A DNA stretch of 64,000 bases from Pectinophora gossypiella (GCF_024362695.1 NC_065425.1:5461001-5525000); one strand, 5' to 3'. Shown: positions 12,345-24,000, counted from the stretch's first letter. Notes: generated by a model not told the origin, from the letters alone. Translations and numbers: made by a program.

Positions 12345-12830
12345 TCATCATCTACCTACCATTATCCCGTTTTCCACAAGGTCCGTTCTGTTGTCCAGTG
12401 GTTGAGCGTTGTACTCACGATCCGGAGGCCCCGGGTTCGAATCCCGGTGGGGACCTATCACAAAAATCACTTTGTTATCCCTAGTTTGGTTAGGACATTA
12501 CAGGGTGATCACCTGATTGTCCGAAAGTAAGATGATCCGTGCTTCGGAAGGCACGTTAAGCCGTTGGTCCCTGTTACTATTTACTGATGTAAGTGAGTAA
12601 CCGTTACATGAGCCATGTTAGAGGCCTTTGGCGGCTGGTATTCCACGTCACAACCCAGACGATAAGAAGAAGAAGACAGGGTCGTTACCTAACCTGAAGA
12701 CTTCAAAGGTCTGGTTATTTACAGAAGCGACTGCCTGTCCGACCTTCCAACCCGCGAAGGGTAAACCAGCCCAATCCAGGTTAAGTCACATACCTCCGAA
12801 AGTGTATTTTTCGTATGAAAATAGATTCAA
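12345..12830. mobile_element. SINE-1 (+) nested inside SINE-2 (-)
   Basis: A tRNA-derived SINE-1 (about 12381-12682) has pol III box A/B-like sequence ('gtccagtggttgagcg', 'gggttcgaatcccggt'), the body motif 'cggaaggcacgttaagcc' and an AAGAAG tail. It interrupts a SINE-2 in minus orientation, whose CATCAT-rich tail lies at 12345-12380 and whose body resumes at 12683 ('ttacctaacctgaagac', 'gaagcgactgcctgtc'). The sequence at the two junctions ('acaaggtccg' and 'acagggtcg') looks like a diverged target duplication. Confidence 0.7.
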
Positions 12831-12937
12831 GAAATGCCTGATTGCTTGAAGCTAAGTCTATTCCATTGAAGATCGAGGGCGGCAGTTTAAGTTTATAAAA
12901 AAATCAACATCATAATTATTAATCGAAACATCATCAC

Positions 12938-13110
12938 ACATCGTGAGGAAACCTACATTTTCTAGAAATGCATTTTGGGAAGTATGTGACCTAACCTGCA
13001 TAGAGCTTTTTTCCTTCGCAGGTTGGAAGGTCAGACAGATAGTCGCTTCTGTAAAAAACCAGAACTGTCAAATCTTCAGGTTAGGCAAGCGGACCCTGTG
13101 AAAAACTCCC
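12938..13110 (+). repeat. SINE-2 fragment, + orientation
   Basis: Reverse complement of the SINE-2 body seen at 12683-12830 and 25440-25620: 'cgtgaggaaacctacatttt', 'agtcgcttctgtaaa' and 'cttcaggttaggcaagcgg' occur in order. It faces the neighbouring minus-strand copy, so the pair forms a loose inverted repeat. Confidence 0.6.
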
Positions 13111-14375
13111 GTTTTAGCATTATCCCTAATGCTAGGGAGATCAATATTCAAAGTAAAAACTCGAAAAGTATTAGTCTAGGGATGTATGTAGAGATAATAG
13201 GGTACATTAAAAAAGGAAGTAAGTACATAAATTACTCACTCTGCTACCATTAATAAAGAAATTACATTTTATTAAGTAGGATCAAAATGAGTGATACGCG
13301 ACTGAGGAGGAAAATATATATCAAGAAAGAAAATGGAAGACAAAGTCGGAAAATCCGCCGATTATTATTGAAGACTCCAAAGATATATTTACAGAAAGTA
13401 GGCAGTAATTTAAGTAGATGTCAGAAAAATAAGATATTTTTATCACCAATCCATTAAGTCAATCAACTGGCAATGAGGTTTTGAAGATAAACAATGTTAT
13501 TACAAAACGAAGACATTTTTTATTTTGTTTATTATTTTTATTTATACAGATAGTCTATGTTTAAAAATAATAGTCGAAATAAAAAATCCACATAAAATTG
13601 TTATAACTTGTGAATTAAATTCATTCTGGAAGCCTGATAATTAGTTCAAGGTACGTTCGTTTTGTACCATGAAACTTTCTAAGAATGAATTACTTATAGT
13701 GTGTACCATAAATAACCTTATGACCTCTATTTTACCTTCTCTTTAATCCTGTAAAAATAATAATAATGAGACCAAACAGACAAGCTCAAAAAAATAAGGT
13801 TAATAGTAAATAAACAAGCTTATTAGAGTAATAAAAATCATTGTCGCCAAATAGTAAACGGTCTAGTACGGAATCATTTAAATAATGATTGATTAAAGGA
13901 TTACTTTTTGGTTTTATGAAAAAATATGACGATCACTTTGTCCGTATAGCCTATTTCGGCGACAGTGTTTCTTTCTATCGTAACACTTCCAGAAATAATA
14001 AAATCTGTCATGTACTCATTCCATTTTTATAACGTTTCAAAAATTTCATAAATTGCCCAAAATCCCCAGTCCTTAACCACCAATGTCACTCTTTCCCGCG
14101 CAAAGAAAAATTACATCGTCTCTCTAATTTCCGAACGTAACAGGGTGTAGCAAATTTTCTAACAAAATTAGAATTCGGTTTTTTCATACTTGCGCCGAGA
14201 TGCGCATTTATCACTTGTCAGAGAAGGTTCTTGTGAACTGAACGTCGGTTATAAATCACTAGAGATTTGCATGTGAACGCCCTTATTCAAATTTGGATCG
14301 ACCGGTCCAGTCTATATTGCTAGTAGTGTTGCTATCGCGCGGTTTGGGTCTATGTTTTCTACCTATTTTATTTCC
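13111..14375. other. Intergenic, nothing recognised
   Basis: A+T-rich sequence with no recognised gene or repeat. It rises to moderate GC only near 14280-14350, just before the GC-rich element. Confidence 0.45.
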
Positions 14376-14913
14376 ACCACACTAGCGTCTTTCGAGCGTC
14401 GTCGGTGTGCCAGCGTCAGCGTGACGTCTACGCGACGTCGACTCCACGGCGACGCCACTTCAGCGCTGGCCGGCTGCCGAACGCCGAGCGTTCGCGGCGC
14501 TGACGTCGCGTCGCCGTGGCGTCGACGTTGCTTCGCCGCGGCGCCAACGCTTTTGCGAACAAGTACAGTGCACAACGCAATCCACTATTATGTGTATCTT
14601 GATATTTTATATCATTCTGTATCAATTGTAATAGTTTGTCAAATATTCGTTTTGGCATCCGTAACTAATCATAAAAGTGTTTTTTACTATTTTTTATATG
14701 TAGACAATACAATACGAAATAATCGCTTTCCTGAACTCTAATACTACACAGAGTGTTACCAATGTTGACGACGATGTTTCCTTTTTCGTTTACGTAATTT
14801 TTGGATCAGTAATATCAACAGCAGTGTCTTTTCGTCGGAATCCATTTTCACACTGATTGTACGCGGCAGGAGCCGCGGCGACGACGACCCTCGAAAAATG
14901 CTAGTGTGGGGTG
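14376..14913. mobile_element. Putative GC-rich MITE / foldback element, about 540 bp
   Basis: The left end (14376-14406: 'cacactagcgtctttcgagc' then 'gtcgtcgg') is an imperfect inverted copy of the right end ('gacgaccctcgaaaaatgct' then 'agtgtgg', about 14882-14911). Just inside the left end, 14420-14555 is a second imperfect hairpin of about 70% GC with arms around 'cgactccacggcgacgcc' and 'ggcgtcgacg'. GC content contrasts sharply with the A+T-rich surroundings. No target duplication was found. The 129-codon frame here is a by-product of the GC palindrome. Confidence 0.5.
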
Positions 14914-15271
14914 TCTCTCAGTGCGACACCCCACACATAATTGCGATAACAACATACACACCACACATGATTCATAGTTGCGATAAGCCAAATGATGACA
15001 TCAAAGTTTCCAATAGTTTCTTCCTTATTTTTCTTTTTTTGGGACACAGAGCTGCGGCCACATGTGGTAGTAGTATTTGTTCTTTTTTCGAATAGATGGC
15101 CTGCAATTTAAGCGTTTGGCTTACCATCATACTACGCCAATCTGTGTAGCTACGAAATGTTTTCTCATAACCCAGGATGCGCCGGACGAAGGGATTACTT
15201 ATCATCAAGTGAGATTGTCGTGAGTTACCATAGTAACATGAATATTTTACATCAATGCGTGAACTTGTCTT

Positions 15272-15294
15272 GATAGATAGATAGATAGATAAAT
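15272..15294. repeat. (GATA)n microsatellite
   Basis: Five GATA units, slightly degenerate at the 3' edge. Confidence 0.85.
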
Positions 15295-15389
15295 CATTTA
15301 TTTGGTCTACAGTCACACATGCATACAATACAAATCAACAACAATACACACCACATACAAAATGTTTAACACACGCCAGGTATATAAAT

Positions 15390-15917
15390 TTTATGCCTGT
15401 CGATTACCCGTCACTTTTCTTTTTGTCGGATAAGAAATTAATGACAGGTATAACTTAAAATAAAATCAGATGGTGAGTACTGGAATCAACACCAATAACC
15501 TCCAGTTGAAGCGAACACTTGTGCAAGACACTTGAGCGATTTGCTCGAAAGGGCAAAAACTTGCGCTGAGCTATGACCGTTTTGCGCTGCTGCAGCACAC
15601 ATACATGTATGTGCGACAAAAAGAAAAGTGACGGGTAATCGACAGGCATAAAATTTATGGAACACACGTCAACTTTAAGCAGAAATTTAAAAAACCCTCC
15701 CAAAATTTTATGCTTGCTAATAACTCGACAGAATTAAGCTAACAGAACACGTCAAACGGGCTGCATGTCAGCGAGATGCCTATTTTACTCGTCCGGGTTA
15801 TTCATTTAATTTAATATTAACTATTGTTATTCATTCGTTCCTTTCCTTTTTGCCGGATAAGAAAATGACGGGTATAACTTAAAATAAAATTAGGAGGTGT
15901 CTGCAGGAATTGGGGCC
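15390..15917. mobile_element. MITE family C, compound copy
   Basis: An outward copy of the family C end (15391-15490, 'gacaggtataacttaaaata', 'agatggtg') is followed at about 15618 by a nearly exact inverted 'aagtgacgggtaatcgacag', then the family C interior and a right end at 15860-15917 ('aaaatgacgggtataactta', 'tgtctgcaggaatt'). The whole looks like one copy with a rearranged or duplicated left arm. Confidence 0.55.
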
Positions 15918-16087
15918 ATTACCTACCTTAATAAAAATACCTAATTTATAAGTATATGGAGGCGCACACCACAAAAGCTTACTAATTTGAACTCTCACAG
16001 CCTCCAGAAGATATGTAAATGCTACTTTGGCGCAAATTACAGTCATTACGTCACTAGCCTTAGGGTGGCGACCTACAAGGTCATATA

Positions 16088-16229
16088 CAGTCATGAGCAA
16101 TATAATGTACCCACTTAAGGACTCTGTCGCACTAACATATTTGACATTTAGTGAGACTTACAGTTCAATTTGCCAAAAAAGTTAATGTGACATGGTTCCA
16201 AAGTGTTAACATATTAATGCTCGTGACCG
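16088..16229 (-). mobile_element. MITE family A, 142 bp, TA-flanked
   Basis: Terminal inverted repeats start 'cagtcatgagcaatata' on one side and 'cggtcacgagcattaatatg' (complement of the other end), flanked by TA on both sides. Identical in length to copies at 38783-38924 and 40081-40222. TA target and size fit a Tc1/mariner-mobilised MITE. Confidence 0.75.
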
Positions 16230-17102
16230 TACATAGATCAGGTTTAGCTTGTTTACTTACTATTACCCTTTTTTTTATTGAGCTTGTCTGTGTTGGGCAA
16301 AGGTCTTTCCAGTTCTCACGGAATTAGTATTGGTGCGAACATAATCGGATCTAAGTGAAATGATACCTAGTTACTATACGATATAGTTTTTAATGTAGTT
16401 AGTTATTTTGCTACCTAGCTAGACAACAACCCATTTTGGTTTATGAGTCAAGGATCCATTATATAATTTAAAATATTATTAAAGGTAATTCTAAACTCAA
16501 GGAGTACTAAGCCAAAGTTTTCGAAACAAAAACCTAAAATCTATTTACAAATTATAAAGTCATGAGAGCACAAAAGTCTGTCACAATCTCGTTTTCAACA
16601 CTGAGAGCAAACACACGACACATTCAGGACACAAACAGGACACACACAGACACAGAGACAAACAACAACAGTGTGCAAACAGCTCAAAGCCGACACTCTG
16701 TGTCTCATTCCAAGTAAATCCTAATCCTTTACAAACAACGACAAAAAAGGACAAGTTCTTGCGCGAATATTATGTATTTTATTTTTTGACGAAATACTTA
16801 AATTAACGCGCTGTTTGTGTACGGTGGCGTTTTTTAATACATAGTACGTAGCACTAATTCTAAAAAGGTTTAAAACATTGTTAATAATCATTTCAGATAT
16901 TGATTAAATTATTATATTTTTCTTTTAAAAACGGTTTTTTGAATTAACACGTCAAGGCGTAATATTTTACAAAATACGGTTCATAGAAAGCCACCTAAAA
17001 CATTTAGTTAGTTTATGTGGGTAATCTACTATAATAAAACTTATTAGGACGCATGGCTGCCTAATACTCGAATGAAAGAACGCATAACTATCATTTCTTA
17101 AT
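16230..17102. other. Intergenic, nothing recognised
   Basis: Contains an A/C-rich stretch at 16610-16690 made of ACACA/GACAC words; otherwise no gene or known repeat. Confidence 0.45.
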
Positions 17103-17290
17103 CACACATCACTAATTAAAGAGCCACGCTCTTATCGGTGTAGCATTCGCTATGCTATTTTTTTATGGAAAAATAGGATAGTGGTTTCCCTCTTGCCTTC
17201 CGTCCCGCAGTACTCTGTCTGACGCGAGTGGAATGGCACGCAGAGTAGTCTATTTCATAGCCGTACTAGGACTCCCGTCCTCCGCCTCTG
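17103..17290 (-). repeat. RTE-tailed SINE-like repeat
   Basis: Full-length relative of 6871-7051: RTE-type terminal codons at the left, then the body with 'cgcagtactctgtctgacgc' and 'ggactcccgtcc'. Confidence 0.6.
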
Positions 17291-18655
17291 AATAGGACTT
17301 ACTAAGAGATAGTTACTGCTGCTCTCTTTCAGATTCCAGGATACAGTTCCTGTGACCTGCCCCTTCAATCTGATCAAACGAAAAGAACTAAGTATTTTGC
17401 AAGCGCTCACGCCGCGCCGCTACACACATTCGTCTTGACCATGTATCTTCTTATATATTTACGATCATTAAATAGTTTTATATACTTAATTATAGGCATG
17501 TTTTATTAGTAGTGTTCTCAGGAACTCCTTGAATATTTTTAAGAACTTGGCTTCCGAACGTTTCACTACCCAGCATACTAAAAGAAAGAGGATTATCCAA
17601 ACATAATCTCTATAGGTAGAGAGTTCTCAAGAACGAAAGATGAACTTTGTTTGAACGGTATCTTGAGAGTCTTGATACGAGGATTGTTGCGTATTCTGAC
17701 ACGTTATCACCGTGTTATATTAGAACAGCCCTTCTTGATAGGCTTGTCACTTTACGTGTTAAGGAGTGGAAATTATTATATCCCGTGAGTTCTTACGATT
17801 TCTAAGTAAAAGGCGGATGTTGCTACCGGTTAAAAGATTTTGTACCTATACCACACCCCGGACACTTCATACAAGCAACCTCGTTTTACACAGACACTAC
17901 ACATTGACATTATCATACACGCGCATCTGTGTGTGTGACGTCTGACACCATACCATTCAAGTCTAAACTATGTTCGAGGGGGTCTGATGTAAACCTACCT
18001 CGTACACTGGTGGGGAGCGGAGAGTTGCATTTCTATACGTAGTATTATTCCTTATTCTATGCCTATACATAATATGTTCACGGGTAATACGGAGCAAACT
18101 CTACCACGCTGCTCTACGAGCTAATAGAGGAGTTTTACGAATCATTTTACTGTTTCGGACTTTTAGAATATTGAAGCCTGTAAGGTTCTTACTAAATATA
18201 GGATAGTCTCATAAAGTGATTGTGACAAAGTCGGGAATCGAACTAGGAACTTCAGAGAATGAACAGCTTTGTGGTTTTTATTCGCTCAAAATATTAAAAT
18301 ATTAAGTACCTAAAATTTTATGTTAATATTTAAATAACATAAGTTGTCTAACATAAAACATGACAATGTAACGTATTATGGGCAACATTTAAACGTGTTT
18401 ATTCCGCTACTTCACATAATTTTCTTCACCTTAATTTAAGTCTTATTCGCTCCCAGCGGATGATATAAGTACAAGTTGTCCGTAGAGCATATACGTGCTC
18501 GTCTCAGATTAAGTCACGGTAGAGGCGAGACATTTAAATGTCCCGTTTTGTCCTCCATGGGACATGAATTTAACGCAATGTCACCATAGTCTATAACCAT
18601 CTGATAACCAAGACGGTTGTAGTGACATTTGTTAAATTCTGACAGGTGGTTTAGA
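17291..18655. other. Intergenic, nothing recognised
   Basis: No supported gene or repeat family. Several short direct matches to other A+T-rich stretches, not enough to name an element. Confidence 0.4.
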
Positions 18656-19140
18656 AGTTATTATTTATTTATTTATTTGTACACATTAAACAGACACAAG
18701 GAACGTAAAAACAAAACAGATAGTACAAGTAAGCTTATCTCTAAACAAAGAGTTATGTTGGAAGAGACGTGCATACACACATAGATATACATAAATACAT
18801 ACATACACATATATTATTATACTTTTATTATATTTATTAGATATGGATATGTTAATCTGGAATAAATGAATTTATTATTTATTTATACATACATACATAG
18901 CGGTTGTACCAAATTTTTACAAAACATTTATTTTCTATACCAATAAACTTTTTATATAAATACACTATAATAAACAAATATAATAAATATATAAACCCAC
19001 TCTAGTATATAATAAATCGACATAAAATAATGTACACATATTGTTTAAATGTAAATTGATAAAAACTCATACACATAAAAACTGGTATGTAGTCCAGTTG
19101 ACCCACAGTTATGTGGTCGACTCGTCATCTCTCGATATAT
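18656..19140. repeat. Simple-sequence cluster (TTTA, CATA words)
   Basis: TTTA units at 18658-18680 and tetranucleotide CATA/TATA words at 18780-18900 within an A+T-rich background. Non-coding. Confidence 0.5.
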
Positions 19141-19497
19141 CGATGGTAATTCGTGTGAGTTGTCTACTGTAGAGAATAAAGTAGAATGTGTAAAAAAATT
19201 GTAGCATTATGTAAAATTTAGTTGTCATATAGAATAAATTCGGGAGCATCCCATCCCTATTATGTTACTAACACCGCTATTTCGTTACATAAATTACCAA
19301 ATTAACACGCCCAGGCATCTAAACTGTTATTAAGAGGTGACGTCGGGATATATCATTAAAATTTGAACGAATATATTTACAACGAAGCGTAACTTTGTTT
19401 ATATTAATTAAACAGTTCTTGATTGAAATTTATGATTCATTCAAAATGTTAGTAAAGTTAGTAAGTAAAGTATTTTTTTCTATTTCCCTCCCTTTAT

Positions 19498-19650
19498 TTA
19501 AGAGCTACGCTCTTGTCGGTGGAGTAATCGCCATGCCTCCTGATACCTTTTGATACGACACGACTTGCACCTTTTCTTTTATTTGTTTCATAAATGTTCT
19601 CTTAGGTCTACCCCTTCCTCTCTTCCCGTCAATTTTTCCTTCTATGATAT
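19498..19650 (-). pseudogene. RTE-type LINE, C-terminal ORF fragment
   Basis: The minus strand reads IIEGKIDGKRGRGRPKRTF, then QIKEKVQVVSYQKVSGGM and on towards the end of the ORF. The basic GKRGRGRPKR block is characteristic of the region after the reverse transcriptase domain of RTE-type LINEs. The left edge 'aagagctacgctcttgtcgg' is the same tail used by the RTE-tailed SINE. Severely 5'-truncated and non-functional. Confidence 0.7.
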
Positions 19651-19969
19651 TTGATTTTTTTTTAAATAATATAATATACAATAAACATACATACATACAT
19701 AAACTCACGCCTATTTCCCACCGGGGTAAGCAAAGACTATACAATAAAAACTCTACAAAACCGATTATGTGTGCGTGGAGTTGGGTTAAAATTATAATTT
19801 TAAATAGCAATTCCTTCCAGGCAACCCTAGAGTAACAGAAGCTGTAAATTATAACCGGGGCGGTGTAATATGTAACATTATTAATAATAACTAATAAACA
19901 ATGAAAAAAGTAATATTTGGAACGTTACATGGATTCAAATTTAAAATGTGGGACAAAAACAATAATAAT

Positions 19970-20003
19970 ACACACACACACACACATACATACATACAAA
20001 TAA
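19970..20003. repeat. (AC)n / (CATA)n microsatellite
   Basis: Consecutive CA dinucleotides followed by CATA units. Non-coding. Confidence 0.8.
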
Positions 20004-20340
20004 AATATATAAGTCAATAATAAAAGGATAAAGCATAATAGTGTATATAGTCGTGTGTGTTTATATTAATGTCAATGTGTGTATATTTTAATGTTGTAAA
20101 TGTATATGTGTGTCGTAGATTTTACCTGAATAAACTTTTTTATTATTATTTTTTTAAACAGGGTGAAAATCTAGTTTCTCACTTTACTAATATAAGCTTT
20201 AAATTTAAAGACTTATATTATAAGCTAAGCGAGATATTTAATAAACCCGTTATTATAAGATTAGGGGATTGGAAATGAAAATTATTAAAACGTCACGTGT
20301 GAAATATTGCGGGCGTGTAAGTTTAGTAATATATTCTGCG

Positions 20341-20465
20341 TAACGACCTTCGTAGTGGGTTAGAGAAATTGGCTCACGCATCCGGCGGTCCTTGGTTCGA
20401 TTTCCGATGGAGACAAGCCAAAAAAACACTTTTTGTTATCTTGTTGGATTGGTCTTAATACTTAA
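20341..20465 (+). repeat. SINE-1 head fragment
   Basis: tRNA-like head with box-B-like 'ttggttcgatttccgatgg' and an A-rich linker resembling the start of SINE-1 at 12381. The body with 'cacgttaagcc' is missing. Confidence 0.5.
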
Positions 20466-21239
20466 CAAAAGTAATATAAGCTTAAGACTAAATCCCAATA
20501 GGTAGTCAAAAATACATCCATCGCCCTAACCTCGATCGATGTTTTCATTAACAATCTTAAATATTCAATATTCTTTATTTGCATACTATGATGGCGTACA
20601 AATTGGTAAGTTACATACAATATGAGTTTCACATCACAGACCCTTTCGGGCACAACAAAATAGAAGTTTATAAGAGAGAAGGAAGCTTTTCAAATAGTAA
20701 CGTTAGCATCAATAAGGTTTTATTAATAAGGAATTCTTTTATTTTTTTAATAAAGATTTTGTCACTTTTAGTCATTCTTAAGAGCGCTGTTTTATAATTG
20801 ACGAGAATAAAAAAATAGAATGTTATTTTTCAAAACGTTTCTACCATGGTTTTCGATGTTCCATAGTAAGCAAGTTGACGATAGTTTCCATATTCTAATT
20901 TAACTAAACACAGTTCATCAAACGTAATACGCCAAAACCCAACTTAAGTTTGGATCATGTTTCAATCACATCCCTTAACTTGATCTCCGATTGAATCCGT
21001 TCCAGTTGCTTTCTGAAGTCGAACGCGATTCGAGTAACTTAAGTTAACCGAGATCCTAATTACATTTGACGATTTGTTTACACGGAACTAATAGGCTAGT
21101 GATTGCTGTTTAGATAAATAGTTTAACACGAAACGTTTTAATGTCTAGTTCCTATTACTATACGATACAATAGATACACAATTGTTTATTGCACATAAGA
21201 AATATAAATATGTTATAAATTTCACAGACATTACACACA
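20466..21239. other. Intergenic, nothing recognised
   Basis: No supported gene, RNA or repeat family; short frames only. Confidence 0.4.
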
Positions 21240-21430
21240 CACTCTGACATTGCTGCAACGTAACGAAAACTTTGAGGGATGATACAGACCATGATTTTAA
21301 GTTGATATCAAGTGGGATTTTCGGTCGCAACAGTATGGAAATTAAAATAATAAAAAAAAACTATTTTTTTTTTTTTTTAAATATCAATTCAGAATCATGG
21401 TCTGAATCAGTACCCCGCAGTATTTCTCGG
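21240..21430. mobile_element. Palindromic MITE, family B (diverged copy)
   Basis: Left arm 'cgtaacgaaaactttgaggg' followed by 'gttgatatcaagtgggattt'; right arm reads the complement ('atcaattcagaatcatggtc', 'tgaatcagtaccccgcag'). A poly-T/A centre separates the arms. Same family as 27149-27496, 44075-44538 and 60480-61275. Confidence 0.6.
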
Positions 21431-21790
21431 AATCGCCCGCTCATACGTAGGTATGATGCGCCTCACTTGTGGCGAATTACCTATTCTACCGGATCTTTCG
21501 TCCATGTATGCGTTTGGTGTTTGACATGTGTACTTTATTTGTTGAATAGTGTAATTAATTAGTAGTATACTTCTGAAGTACAAACTGTAACAATAGCGGA
21601 ATATTGCATTGAGACAAACCTGCAAGGTTTAGCAATGCGATTCAATTGTATTATTATGTAAAATGTTTTCAACAATAAATAAAAAAAAAAATTCGTTTCG
21701 ATGTATATATTGCGCCGACTTTGTGTGATTGTTATTTTTTATAATGTTAATATGTATCAAATGTAGGTTAAGGTAGGTTATATTTCTATG

Positions 21791-22766
21791 TCCGCCGTGG
21801 GAGCTCGACGCTCGAGTTCTCGCGGCGGTCTATAGGCGGCGCGCCGCAGCCAGCAACAACGGCGATCTCCCACATCCTCGGGAGGTGGCGCAGTGGAGAG
21901 AGGACGCCCGTGATGTTCTCTTCCACACATGGGAAGAGGCGCTTGAATCCCCGAATTCAAGCCGAGAGTTGGTGGCGGCAATTCGACCAGTTCTTCGGAG
22001 CTGGGTCGAGTGCCCTGGCGCTCCCAACTACCACCTCACGCAGGTCCTCACCGGGCACGGGTGCTTTGGTGAGTACCTGTTTGGGGTGGTCAGGAGGGAA
22101 CCAACTGCCGAGTGCCACCACTGTGCTGGCGGTATGGTGGACACGGCACGGCACACGCGCGAGGAGTGCCCCGCTTGGGCGGTCCCTCGCGCTGCCTTGT
22201 CCGCCGTGATAGGCCCGGATCTCTCACTGCCGGCCATGATCGTGGCCATGGTCGGAAGTGAAGCGGCCTGGAGAGCGGTCGCCACCTTCTCAGACGCAGT
22301 GATGTCGGAGAAGGAAGCGGCGGAGAGAGAGCGGGAGAACTCCGCGGACTCTCTTCCGATGCGCCGCAGGCGACCTGGAAGGCGGCGACAGGCGCACCTG
22401 GTCAATATAGACCGAGCGCCGCCTTGACGGGGACCTGTGGGCGGTGGTCGGGGGACCGCCGCCCACAACATAGGTCCCGTGCCGGAGGGCTCCCCAGTGT
22501 TCCGGGGCAGCCCTCGGCGGAGGGGGAGGCGCTTGACGCGCTCCCATGGGCGCTGGGCCCGTAAGGGCATCCGCCGGCGGGGACGCGGTTGTGTGCAACT
22601 ACGTTCCCGTGTCCTCGCCACATGGCGGCAAGGAGGAACACCGTTGGGTTTTAGTGGGTATACCGGGTGGCGACACCCGGGGAGTCCCACATAACCACGT
22701 CGTCCCCCCGGGCGGCGTGGTATGCGTAACGCATTTCCCAACGTTAAAAAAAAAAAAAAAAAAAAA
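21791..22766 (+). mobile_element. 5'-truncated R1-clade non-LTR retrotransposon
   Basis: A GC-rich 976-bp insertion in A+T-rich DNA. It ends in 21 A (22746-22766) and is flanked by an exact 15-bp target duplication, 'ggttatatttctatg', at 21776-21790 and 22767-22781. The reading frame is open from its first bases, so the 5' end is a truncation and not a start. A 3' UTR of about 320 bp lies between the stop and the poly(A). The 15-bp duplication, clean tail and intact frame indicate a recent target-primed insertion. Confidence 0.88.
21792..22427 (+). pseudogene. ORF2 C-terminal fragment of R1-like LINE (RT downstream domain)
   Basis: About 211 codons open from the truncated 5' edge. They start PPWELDARVLAAVYRRR, run through an EVAQWREDARDVLFHTWEE helix and reach a C-terminal zinc-knuckle-like motif CHHCAGGMVDTARHTREEC (C-x2-C-x9-H-x4-C) followed by PAW. 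A PDLSLPAMIVAMVGSEAAWR segment and a basic, arginine-rich end follow. This order is typical of the part of R1-clade ORF2 after the reverse transcriptase. The endonuclease and RT domains are absent, so the copy cannot transpose on its own. No initiation codon of its own is expected; the GTG at 21885 is internal. Confidence 0.82.
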
Positions 22767-22781
22767 GGTTATATTTCTATG

Positions 22782-23264
22782 GGTCTTTGTTACCTGATAT
22801 AAATAAATAAATATAAGACAGGAATACAGATTAAACAAACATACAAAAGGAGGGTTATTAGTTATCTCATTTCAAATGACCTTACCATTTTTTTTTCTTG
22901 ACGTGACTTATTGTAGATGTCCCGCAGATGGTATTAACTACTTGGCCGGACAAATGGGAAGCGCTGATGCTGTCGTCTGGTACACAACTTATATCATAAA
23001 TTCCTTAACAATTTCACTGCACATCTGTGACTTTTAGCGTCCGTAACGTCTGAAATACAGCGTGAAATTGCTGACTTGGAAACGTATAAGTACTAACACC
23101 ACGGAGCTATAAGATGTAGAGTTGGCATATGAATATAGCCCAAATAACAAATAATAAAATCCAAAAGGAGGTGGGATTTACACCATTTAGCTTAGTTATG
23201 GTTAACGCAGACACGCAAGGAGCAGCGGTGAGAAGAATTTACCTTCAAGAAGAGTTTGAAGAGT
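22782..23264. other. Intergenic with fragment of the 8845-9060 repeat
   Basis: 22905-22975 carries the reverse complement of the 'tagttaatgccatctg' repeat end. The rest shows nothing recognised. Confidence 0.45.
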
Positions 23265-23500
23265 TTATCATTGGTACAGTGGTAGAGCGTTAAATTCACG
23301 ATCCGGAGGTCCCGGGTTTATATCCTGGTGGAGACATAATCAAAAAAAAAATCATTGCAGGCTGATCACCCGATTCCACGAAAGTGAGATGATCCGTGCT
23401 TCGGAGGGCACGGTAATCAGTTGGGGCAGACGTAGTATGTAGTCGTTACATGAGCCACGCCTCGTGATGCGGACACTAACCTCACATGTGAAAAAAAATG
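23265..23500 (+). mobile_element. SINE-1 copy
   Basis: tRNA-like head ('tacagtggtagagcgtt', 'cccgggtttatatcctggt'), A-rich linker, then the body blocks 'gaaagtgagatgatccgtgc' and 'cggagggcacg' and the tail 'cgttacatgagccacgcc'. The box B is mutated (gtttatatcc), so it is probably transcriptionally dead. Confidence 0.65.
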
Positions 23501-24000
23501 CAATCACCTACTTACTAAGCCTTCTTTAGGGAAAGGGTTCCTTCCCTTAGCCTTTCTTGTGCTCGTCGGCACATAAGTTTCCTTATCAAAATGAACTATG
23601 CCACCTCCTCTTTTTTATTACTTCGTGACTAAAACTGTTGTAGTGTCTTGAAGCTCCAAGAATGGTATTAATATTATTACTTGAAAATGTTTTAGCTTTA
23701 ATAATAAGTAAACACTTTATGTTTTATTTTTATTGAAGTGATTGCTTATGTGAATACTTGTGTTTGTGTGTGAACAAACATTTATGGTAAAAACTTATTC
23801 TAAGGTGGGCAAAGACGGCTTTTTGGTAACAGCGATACACTACGCTAGCTTCAATGACAATCTTCATTTTGGTAGTTTAAATTTTCATATGTCAAAGGAG
23901 TCCTTTCCAATTCAAGAACTGGGTATACTTACTTCAGATATTTAATTCTTATGGCTATTTTCCTGAACAGCTAGAACCCCAGTTTAAAAATAAATAATTA
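23501..24000. other. Intergenic, nothing recognised
   Basis: A 61-codon frame at 23760-23945 shows no domain. No repeat family identified. Confidence 0.4.

Noticed and set aside
12400..12455. Possible tRNA gene with a good box B
   Set aside because: The acceptor and anticodon stems do not pair and it continues into a SINE body; the same holds for the heads at 23270, 36270, 54987 and 57994.
14352..14741. 129-codon + strand frame and two overlapping minus-strand frames
   Set aside because: Arg/Ser/Ala-rich composition comes from the GC palindrome; inverted repeats explain similar frames on both strands.
22028..22741. 237-codon minus-strand frame overlapping the R1 remnant
   Set aside because: Antisense shadow of a GC-rich LINE frame; no domain, and the sense frame has clear R1 motifs, poly(A) and target duplication.
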